DNA from: Thaumarchaeota archaeon 13_1_40CM_4_38_7
Lineage (GTDB): Archaea > Thermoproteota > Nitrososphaeria > Nitrososphaerales > Nitrosopumilaceae
Assembly (NCBI GenBank): GCA_001917995.1
Contig: MNFB01000023.1
Location: forward strand, 1-35,256
DNA length: 35,256 nucleotides
Reading direction: 5' to 3'
Shown: in pieces, positions 28,229 to 35,256 of the stretch
Layout of the letters: each line of letters opens with the position of its first letter
Position numbering within the stretch: position 1 is the stretch's first letter
Made by a program: the position numbers and the translations under genes
Notes under the pieces: generated by a model
Databases searched by the model: none
Told to the model about the DNA's origin: nothing
The model's input: the letters and a program-made list of their open reading frames with translations, nothing else

Positions 28229-28801
28229 ATGCTAATCTTTTTACCTGACATATCAAGAACATGCATAGTGAAAAAACAGGGATTAGTCATAGTTTATACT
28301 GGTAAAGGGAAGGGTAAAACTACTGCCGCACTTGGAATGGCGCTTCGAGCTATAGGATATGATCACAAAGTTTGCATGATTCAATTCATTAAAGGTTCAT
28401 GGCACTATGGCGAAATGACTTCATCAAAAAAACTGGAGCCAGAATTTGAGCTTACCGCAGTTGGAAAAGGATTTGTTGGCATTATGGACGATAAGAGTTC
28501 TATTGAAGAGCATAGGAAGATTGCCAATGAAGCCCTTCATATAGCCCAAAAAAAAATCAACTCAAAAAAATATAACCTTGTAATACTTGACGAAATAAAT
28601 TATGCTGTAAATCTTGGTTTGATAAATCTAGACGATGTACTAGATTTGATAATGAAAAAACCTAAAGATCTAAATCTAGTCTTGACTGGAAACTATGCTA
28701 GAAACGAGATAATTGATTTAGCTGATCTGGTAACTGAAATGAAAGAAATAAAACATCCGTTTAAATCAGGAATAAGAGCTAGAGAAGGAATCGATTTTTA
28801 A
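28229..28801 (+). CDS. cobO: Corrinoid adenosyltransferase (CobO/CobA/BtuR family)
   Basis: GLVIVYTGKGKGKTTAALGMALRAIGYDHKVCMIQFIKGSWHYGE; NLVILDEINYAVNLGLI; LVLTGNYAR; ADLVTEMKEIKHPFKSGIRAREGIDF. Real start may be GTG about 28268. Confidence 0.94.
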   Translation: MLIFLPDISRTCIVKKQGLVIVYTGKGKGKTTAALGMALRAIGYDHKVCMIQFIKGSWHYGEMTSSKKLEPEFELTAVGKGFVGIMDDKSSIEEHRKIANEALHIAQKKINSKKYNLVILDEINYAVNLGLINLDDVLDLIMKKPKDLNLVLTGNYARNEIIDLADLVTEMKEIKHPFKSGIRAREGIDF

Positions 28802-28830
28802 TCAGCAACATTAAATTACGTACCAAAAAC

Positions 28831-29640
28831 TTGAAGGTTATGACTACAACTATTCAAGATTTCCCTGAAGTTGGAGAAATTATAGTTGCTACTATAACTA
28901 GAATAATGGATCAGGGAGCTTATGTTACACTTGACGAATATAATAATATACAAGGATTTTTACATGTTTCTGAGATCACTACCGGATGGATAAGAAATGT
29001 GGAGAAATTTCTCAGGGTGGGAGAAAAGAAGGTATTACTTGTAAAGCGTGTTGATTCTGCTAGGTCTGAAATTGATTTATCATTAAAACAAGTATCTACT
29101 GACCAAAAAAAGAAGAAGTTGTTAGAGCTAAAACGTAGAGAAAAAGAAAAGGCATTAGTAGAGAATCTAAAATCAAGGGCAAGTCTATCTAAAGTCGAGA
29201 TCGACAAAATAGAAAGCATGTTGATTGAAAAATTTGATACTGTATATGACGCATTTTCCGAAGTTGCGGCCAAAGGTAAATTGATATTAGATAATCTCAA
29301 CATATCCCCCAAGGCATTAGCGGTAATTGAGGAATTAAGCGCTAAAATTCAAATTCCGCATGTAGAAATTCGCGGAATATTAGAATTAATTTGCACCAAG
29401 TCTAATGGTATAGAAATAATTAAAAGCGCTTTATTAGAGGTTGCCGATAACAAAAATGTAGATGTGTCAATAACCTACATTGGAGCCCCAAAATATCGTA
29501 TTACAATTATTGCGCAAAATTTTAAGGAAGCTGAAAAAGAGTTAAAGCCAATACTTTCGTCAATTCAGGACACTATTGAGAAGAAGGGCGGCACCTTCAA
29601 ATTCACAAGGGAAGAATCCAAGAAGACACGTGAAGGTTAA
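28831..29640 (+). CDS. eif2a: Translation initiation factor aIF2 subunit alpha
   Basis: S1 domain FPEVGEIIVATITRIMDQGAYVTLDEYNNIQGFLHVSEITTGWIRNVEKFLRVGEKKVLLVKRVD. ATG at 28840 also possible. Confidence 0.95.
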   Translation: MKVMTTTIQDFPEVGEIIVATITRIMDQGAYVTLDEYNNIQGFLHVSEITTGWIRNVEKFLRVGEKKVLLVKRVDSARSEIDLSLKQVSTDQKKKKLLELKRREKEKALVENLKSRASLSKVEIDKIESMLIEKFDTVYDAFSEVAAKGKLILDNLNISPKALAVIEELSAKIQIPHVEIRGILELICTKSNGIEIIKSALLEVADNKNVDVSITYIGAPKYRITIIAQNFKEAEKELKPILSSIQDTIEKKGGTFKFTREESKKTREG

Positions 29641-29642
29641 TC

Positions 29643-29798
29643 ATGAAGTTTCAGATGCGAAAATGCCCTTCATGTAAGAGATATACTTTGAAAGAAGAGT
29701 GTTCTAGATGCACAAGTAAGACTGTCAGTGTTCACCCAGGAAAATATTCCCCAGATGACAAGTACGCAAGATACCGCATATCAGATAGGTACAAGTAG
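29643..29798 (+). CDS. nop10: H/ACA RNP protein Nop10
   Basis: 51-aa ORF absent from supplied track: MKFQMRKCPSCKRYTLKEECSRCTSKTVSVHPGKYSPDDKYARYRISDRYK; CxxC zinc ribbon and PxKYSPxDKYxRYR are Nop10 hallmarks. Confidence 0.93.
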   Translation: MKFQMRKCPSCKRYTLKEECSRCTSKTVSVHPGKYSPDDKYARYRISDRYK

Positions 29799-29803
29799 CC
29801 AAG

Positions 29804-32569
29804 TTATTTGGCAGTGTTATTTGAAGCAGATACTATCGTGACTTTATCTATTCGCGCCGCATCAGCATCTTCTGGTTGATTAGTGGGATTTGTTTTCAGT
29901 GATGCTATCTTATCGACAATATCTTGTCCTGATATTACCTGACCAAAAAGTGTGTATTGTCCATCCAACCAGGGAGCATCCCCCAAGGTAATGAAAAACT
30001 GCGAGCTGCCACTATTGACATCAGAACCACGGGCCATTCCAACCATGTATTTTGTGAATTTCATATTATTAAATTCAGGAGGAATGGTATACCCAGCATC
30101 TCCCAGACCCCATGTATCTCTTGATCCGTTAATTGTATTAGGGTCGCCTGCTTGTATAACAAATCCAGGCATTATTCTGTGAAATATTGTTCCTCTATAA
30201 AATCCAGAGTTTGCTAGCATTTCAAAATTTGATACGGTTTTAGGTGCAACATTATCTAGTAATTTAATTGATATTTGACCAAATTTGGTATCTATTGTGG
30301 CAGTATCGCCAGTGGCATTAGAGCTGCTAGTTGGTTTAACTTCTGGTTTTGCTTGTGGCAAGTTATTTGCTTGTGGTACGCTATTTGCTTGTTGCATATA
30401 ATCGGGATTGACTTGATATAAAAGAACTCCAGAAAAGATACCTGAATCGTTTCTATTTATGCTAGGTGAAGAATATACCAGTCTTAAGGGTCCATTGCCA
30501 TTTTCAGGGTACTTGATTGTTTTTGCATATATTGCAGTATATCCAAGCGTATAGTTTGCTGATTCGGTATGAGTGTTAGGATCGTAATATGTCAGAGTAG
30601 CAAAGGGAAACATTTGACCAAGCATTGTATTTTGCCAGAAATATTTGGTAGGTGTGAACTGGTCCTCTTCAAGGAACTTGGATAAATTATATCCAGCGAT
30701 TCTGATAAACCACTGTTTCTTACTCTCATCTCCTCCTCCCCCAAGAACATACAACTCTTGTCCATTTGAGATAAATTTTTGACCAACCACATATACAAGA
30801 ACATAATTTGCGCCCATTTCTCTTAGTGCCTTCCATGCATCATCTGGTGAACTAAGAAACATTCGAGCTATGGTAGCTATTCGTTCAGTATCAATAGTGG
30901 CGTTATCTGCAAGGCTTTTTCTCTCTCCCAAAGTCTGAATCCAGTATCCATAATCCCACCACGAAGCTACTACAGAATCCTTAGGTGTATTGGTTTTTAT
31001 CCAATTCAATGTAACAGGCCAGTCATCAGTTGAAATAGCATAATTTGATCCACCATTAAGAATAGTTGGAGGAGCTTTTGTCATTGATATCCAATTAGCA
31101 TTAACTGGAAACATTGTAGGTACCAAAAGAATGGCTACTATAACTGCCACAAATGAAATCTTTGGTATTCTTCCAAGCAAATCTATAGTTTTCTTTCCCT
31201 TGGATGCTCCCTTTTTTGATGGCTCTGTGACCTTAACATGCTTTTCTTCTTTTCTTAAGATTTCAGATACAATAGCAGTCAACCCAACTGATGACAGCAC
31301 GATAACAGATGTTGCAGTCAATAATTCTAACCTAGAAAATGTCGATCCTGCGTATGCACCTACTATGCCAATAATTAAAGCAAAAACTATCATTTCATTC
31401 CTAAGAGATAATGGTTGAGGAGAATTAGTTTCTGTATTCTTCCTAAATATTAGCCAAATTCCAAGACCGGCAAATAGCATAAGGACCGAAAAGTAAGTAA
31501 AGTTTTGTGCAAGCGTTGGCGTTGCATGTTCTGCAACAGAATCTACCAAGGGATCCTCTGAGGTAAGGAACGGATTTACTGCATTCAAGTAACGAAAGCT
31601 AGCTGTATGAAGAATTCCTGAAGAAAAGATCACTATCCCTATTATGACTAGTGCTGCCAGAACTAACAAGGTATTTCGCAGGCGAACTGGTTCTTTGCTA
31701 AATTTATGAACAAGAATTATTATAACAAGCAATATGGTTGGACCGATTAGGACAAATCCTCGTATTCCAAACACAAAACTTGGCCCTGGTCTTGCAAACA
31801 TTCCTCCAGCCACTACCATTGTAGCAGCAACAAAGAGTGGAATAGCCCAGAGTAAGAATTTATGATCTTTTTTAACAAAAGGCAACACAATAAAAAATAA
31901 CCCTAGTGGAATTAGGAAAAATTCAACACCACCCCATGCCGCAAACCCAACGCCTAGAAAGAATCCAGCACCGATGAGCTTTGCAGCTGCGATTTTAGGA
32001 TTGTCTGATTTGAGCCCGCTCAGAAATAGATAGATTCCCAGTAGACCATAGAATAGTCCAAGGGGTTCTGATTTGAACCACCCTATAGTACCTCTTACTA
32101 TTATAGGAGGTGATAAGGCAAAGAAAAGTGAAGCAAAAAGACCTGCAGTTGTACCACCAATCACACGTACAAGAGCAAATACGATAATGGCTGTTAGGGA
32201 ACCGAAGACTACTGGGAATATTATTGTAAAGTTATACAAGCTTGTACCACCTCCAAAAATTTTATACAAAATTGCATCTGTAAAATGAAGTGGTACCTGG
32301 GCAGTGGCAAAGACATCTCTTCCTTGTGGATACCAACTCATATCATCATGCCAATGAACGTATGCGTCTATTCCGTGATCTAGTAAGTATTGAGTTGCCC
32401 TATAATTAAAATAAGGATCAAATTCATTTAGTTGAAAACCATAATCGGCTGCTTGGGACCTGACCATCGCCGATATAGAAAATGATATTGCAAGTATTGC
32501 AATAATAAGCAAATGGCGTAAATGAAAATCAAAATTTCTTATGTTAAATAACTTTGTATCTTGAATCAA
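29804..32569 (-). CDS. aglB: Oligosaccharyltransferase STT3/AglB fused to C-terminal cyclophilin-type peptidyl-prolyl isomerase
   Basis: 921-aa single ORF. N-terminal multi-TM GT-C region with EFDPYFNYRATQYLLDHG and catalytic SWWDYGYWIQTLGERKSLADNAT; Q/N/P-rich linker; C-terminal cyclophilin ATIDTKFGQISIKLLDNVAPKTVSNF...FHRIMPGFVIQAGDP...MARGSDVNSGSSQFFITLGDAPWLDGQYTLFGQV. Confidence 0.93.
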   Translation of the reverse strand: MIQDTKLFNIRNFDFHLRHLLIIAILAISFSISAMVRSQAADYGFQLNEFDPYFNYRATQYLLDHGIDAYVHWHDDMSWYPQGRDVFATAQVPLHFTDAILYKIFGGGTSLYNFTIIFPVVFGSLTAIIVFALVRVIGGTTAGLFASLFFALSPPIIVRGTIGWFKSEPLGLFYGLLGIYLFLSGLKSDNPKIAAAKLIGAGFFLGVGFAAWGGVEFFLIPLGLFFIVLPFVKKDHKFLLWAIPLFVAATMVVAGGMFARPGPSFVFGIRGFVLIGPTILLVIIILVHKFSKEPVRLRNTLLVLAALVIIGIVIFSSGILHTASFRYLNAVNPFLTSEDPLVDSVAEHATPTLAQNFTYFSVLMLFAGLGIWLIFRKNTETNSPQPLSLRNEMIVFALIIGIVGAYAGSTFSRLELLTATSVIVLSSVGLTAIVSEILRKEEKHVKVTEPSKKGASKGKKTIDLLGRIPKISFVAVIVAILLVPTMFPVNANWISMTKAPPTILNGGSNYAISTDDWPVTLNWIKTNTPKDSVVASWWDYGYWIQTLGERKSLADNATIDTERIATIARMFLSSPDDAWKALREMGANYVLVYVVGQKFISNGQELYVLGGGGDESKKQWFIRIAGYNLSKFLEEDQFTPTKYFWQNTMLGQMFPFATLTYYDPNTHTESANYTLGYTAIYAKTIKYPENGNGPLRLVYSSPSINRNDSGIFSGVLLYQVNPDYMQQANSVPQANNLPQAKPEVKPTSSSNATGDTATIDTKFGQISIKLLDNVAPKTVSNFEMLANSGFYRGTIFHRIMPGFVIQAGDPNTINGSRDTWGLGDAGYTIPPEFNNMKFTKYMVGMARGSDVNSGSSQFFITLGDAPWLDGQYTLFGQVISGQDIVDKIASLKTNPTNQPEDADAARIDKVTIVSASNNTAK

Positions 32570-32599
32570 ACTAGGTTTTGATGGAATTTCCTCTGTTTA

Positions 32600-33256
32600 T
32601 TACTCTTTTGTAAGGATCTGTACTTCACAGGATTTTACTAGATTTTTGAATTCGGTTGCATCATTTTCATTGCCAACTATTGTACCATAATGCATTGGAA
32701 TTGCAATTTTTGGCTTTATGGTTTCTGTAGCTTGGGCAGCTTCTCTTGCTGTCATGACATAGGTTCCACTAACAGGTACCAATAGAATATCTGGTCTTAA
32801 ATCAGACATTTCAGGAATGAGGTCTGAATCACCAGTGTGATAGATGCTGATTCCTTTAATGCTTACCAAGAATCCAACTTTATTGTCTTCTTTTGGGTGA
32901 AATGGTTTTTTCGTATCAGGGTTTATCTTATCAATGTTATACGCATTGACTGCTCTAATTCTTATGCCATCAATTGTTTTATTCTCACCTGGCATGATGC
33001 CTATTTTCTCCTTGTATGAGATTCCAGTGATCTTGTTAAGACATTCTTTTGCTGTTACAATTGTTGTCTTATTTGTTGATATTTTTTTTAGGTCTTCAAG
33101 ACTTAGATGATCAAAATGATCATGTGAAATTAATATCAGATCTGCCTCTGATTTTTTTGATATCTTGTAAGGATCAGTGTAGATTTTGATATCTCCTTCT
33201 AGGCTAAATGTATCATGGCCATACCATTTTATCTGTAATCCTTTGTATTCAAACAT
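32600..33256 (-). CDS. UlaG-like metallo-beta-lactamase-fold metal-dependent hydrolase
   Basis: IKWYGHDTFSLEGDIKIYTDPYKI, LILISHDHFDHLSLEDLKKI, ISIYHTGDSDLIPEM, IAIPMHYGTI. Confidence 0.87.
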   Translation of the reverse strand: MFEYKGLQIKWYGHDTFSLEGDIKIYTDPYKISKKSEADLILISHDHFDHLSLEDLKKISTNKTTIVTAKECLNKITGISYKEKIGIMPGENKTIDGIRIRAVNAYNIDKINPDTKKPFHPKEDNKVGFLVSIKGISIYHTGDSDLIPEMSDLRPDILLVPVSGTYVMTAREAAQATETIKPKIAIPMHYGTIVGNENDATEFKNLVKSCEVQILTKE

Positions 33257-33280
33257 GACTTAATCTTGTCTATCTAAGAG

Positions 33281-33657
33281 TTAAATTTTACTTGATTCCA
33301 AAATTATTTTATTATTTGCCACAGACAGAATTGAGCCACCATTTTCTCTTATTCTCTTCTTAAGTTCTGCATCAATTGTTGCTATGATTCCGCCATTTTT
33401 CTTGGTGTATTCTACCAAAGCATCATCAACCGAATTTCCGGAAATCTTTATGGTTTTAAAATTTTGTATAATTTTTAAAGCATAAGAAGCAGAACTTTTT
33501 TTTTATTATTAAGAGAAATCCTTTCTAATTCTTGAATAACCAAGTTTGGTACAACAAACTCTATGGCACCTATTTCAGTCTCTATATTTTGAATATTTTT
33601 TATTCGATTTGAAGCTAATAGCATAACAAAACTCGTGTCACAGATAACCTCAACCAA
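33281..33657 (-). pseudogene. PIN-domain (Fcf1/VapC-like) protein gene interrupted by a one-base frame change at an A9 run
   Basis: MVEVICDTSFVMLLASNRIKNIQNIETEIGAIEFVVPNLVIQELERISLNNKKK, then a stop in frame 0. In the -1 frame it continues SSASYALKIIQNFKTIKISGNSVDDALVEYTKKNGGIIATIDAELKKRIRENGGSILSVANNKIILESSKI*, the expected PIN C-half. Confidence 0.75.
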
Positions 33658-34921
33658 TCGCTACACCTGCACCAATTAATCTCCATCTTTCTGCCATTCT
33701 TCTACTTATTGCAACCTTGCTGTTCTCAAAGAGACACACAGGTCTTTTAAATTGAATCTCTACTGTCTTACCTCTCACGCTTGTAACCTTGGAAAGAAGA
33801 GGGGCAGTACCTATACTCAATCTTAGGGATTCGCCAGTTTGTACAGATGAAACCTTGATTTCGTCAGAAGCTCCCACTGCGGTATCAAATAGATTTACCT
33901 CAATTTTTGCATTGTAGGAATTTTCCGGTAGTGTTCCTGGTTCACCTATTACAGAACCAATTAGCGAATCGCTTCTTGTCATAGATGGATCTAATTTAGT
34001 TGCAATAGCTACTAATCCGCCAGGTTTTACCTCTTCTACAATTCCTGCACCTGTCCCAAGCGATGCTATCTCTGTGATAATAGATTCATATTTTCCTGTT
34101 TTTTCATTTGGTAGTCCTGGTTTTATCTCGATTTCATCCCCCTTCTCAAAAGTTCCTTGTATTACGCTTCCTCCAATGACACCGCCCTTCATGTCTTTAA
34201 TCTTCGTTCCAGGTTTGTTAACATCAAACGATCTTAACACATGCATGACAGTACTTTTAGATTCATCTCTTTGTGGAATCGGTATTGATGACTCAATTGC
34301 ACCTATTAGTGCGTCCATGTTTAATTTTGATTGAGCGGAAATTGGGATGATGGGAGCCTTTGCAGCATTTGTTCCTTTGACGAATTGTGCAATTTCTGAA
34401 TAATTTGTCATCGCATCTTCATAGGAAATAAGGTCTACTTTGTTTTGAACCAAGACTATTTCCTTTATTCCAAGTGTCTGCAGAGCAAGCAAGTGTTCTT
34501 TAGTTTGTGGCTGAGGAACCTTTTCGTTTGCCGCAATTACTAACATAGCACCGTCTATTAGTGCGGAACCAGAAAGCATATTGGCCATTAGACTTTCATG
34601 TCCAGGACTATCCACAAAGCTTACTACGCGCGATAATTCACTTTCTTTTCCACAGTTATTACACTTGGGTGTGACCGAATATCCTAGCGGGGGCTCACAG
34701 TTCTTACATTTATAGAATGCAGCGTCAGCGTAACCAACCCTAATAGTAATTCCTCGCTTGAGCTCTTCACTATGTGCACTGGTCCAAATTCCAGTTAAAG
34801 CTTGGATTAGAGTAGTTTTGCCGTGGTCTACATGACCTGCAGTTCCAATGTTAACACATGGTTGATAACCATATTTCTTTACATACCAATCAGGAAGTGT
34901 TTCTTTCCAGTGCACAGACAA
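33650..34921 (-). CDS. eif2g: Translation initiation factor aIF2 subunit gamma
   Basis: QPCVNIGTAGHVDHGKTTLIQALTG, CKNCEPPLGYSVTPKCNNC zinc knuckle, FVDSPGHESLMANMLSG, VQNKVDLISYEDA. Confidence 0.97.
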   Translation of the reverse strand: MSVHWKETLPDWYVKKYGYQPCVNIGTAGHVDHGKTTLIQALTGIWTSAHSEELKRGITIRVGYADAAFYKCKNCEPPLGYSVTPKCNNCGKESELSRVVSFVDSPGHESLMANMLSGSALIDGAMLVIAANEKVPQPQTKEHLLALQTLGIKEIVLVQNKVDLISYEDAMTNYSEIAQFVKGTNAAKAPIIPISAQSKLNMDALIGAIESSIPIPQRDESKSTVMHVLRSFDVNKPGTKIKDMKGGVIGGSVIQGTFEKGDEIEIKPGLPNEKTGKYESIITEIASLGTGAGIVEEVKPGGLVAIATKLDPSMTRSDSLIGSVIGEPGTLPENSYNAKIEVNLFDTAVGASDEIKVSSVQTGESLRLSIGTAPLLSKVTSVRGKTVEIQFKRPVCLFENSKVAISRRMAERWRLIGAGVAIG

Positions 34922-34945
34922 GCTAAAGAAAGCGGATATGTTAAC

Positions 34946-35256
34946 TTATGCCTTTTTACTTTTTTCCGCGGTTTCTTTCTTTTCTTGTTCACTAGATTTT
35001 TCTTCTATTTTCAATTCGCCTTCGAAGAAACAATTTAGCTGATAAACATCTTCTGTGATTGTGTTTCCTCTGACAAGCTTACGAAAGCGCTGACCTTTTT
35101 CAGCATCTCGTAGTCCTACTCCCTTGGACAGTAGTATGTATCTTCTAGCTCCCCCGTGAATATCTGCTCTAAGAGAAACGCCAGATTTATCGCTGCCACC
35201 AGTTATCTTTAACTTGCCAGCTTCACCTATGAGAGAGGCATCTAGTTCATTGCCCA
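34946..35256 (-). CDS. rps6e: Ribosomal protein S6e (5' truncated by window edge)
   Basis: GNELDASLIGEAGKLKITGGSDKSGVSLRADIHGGARRYILLSKGVGLRDAEKGQRFRKLVRGNTITEDVYQLNCFF; S6e-eIF2g-PIN order is a recognised archaeal arrangement. Confidence 0.92.
   Translation of the reverse strand, partial: GNELDASLIGEAGKLKITGGSDKSGVSLRADIHGGARRYILLSKGVGLRDAEKGQRFRKLVRGNTITEDVYQLNCFFEGELKIEEKSSEQEKKETAEKSKKA

Noticed and set aside
1-35256. CRISPR arrays, insertion sequences, integrases, prophage genes
   Set aside because: No regularly spaced direct repeats, transposase or integrase motifs were recognised; tRNAs here are not flanked by integrase genes or obvious att repeats.

Overview
This looks like ordinary chromosome from an ammonia-oxidising-type Thaumarchaeon (Nitrososphaerota). 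I infer that from the S-layer protein, the oxidase cluster, cobalamin genes, AglB/STT3, aIF2 subunits, Nop10, S6e and intron-bearing tRNAs. Left to right: the 3' end of an agmatinase/ureohydrolase followed by an orphan urease-gamma-like ORF; an intron-containing tRNA-Lys(CTT); a SRPBCC protein with an RHH-like tail; a reverse-strand haem-copper oxidase operon (split subunit II, subunit I, tandem cupredoxin protein, half-size CtaA); a 1752-aa S-layer protein; a tRNA-Gln(TTG) with an apparent D-arm intron; an ABC transporter; RPA, Lhr-type helicase, RadB, Sm-like protein and MetK; an epimerase and a membrane-anchored J-domain protein; a cobalamin cluster (cbiD, G, X, C, A, cobO) with an embedded geranylgeranyl-reductase-like flavoprotein; aIF2-alpha and Nop10; an STT3/AglB oligosaccharyltransferase fused in frame to a C-terminal cyclophilin; a UlaG-like metallohydrolase; a frame-interrupted PIN-domain gene after aIF2-gamma; and partial S6e. 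No CRISPR array, rRNA, transposase, integrase or prophage was seen. The strongest second-look items are the STT3-cyclophilin fusion, the oxidase subunit II split by a single stop codon, the orphan urease-gamma-like protein, the PIN gene broken at an A9 run, the D-arm intron in tRNA-Gln and the SRPBCC-RHH-like architecture. All assignments come from reading motifs. No database search was run, so novelty is not established.
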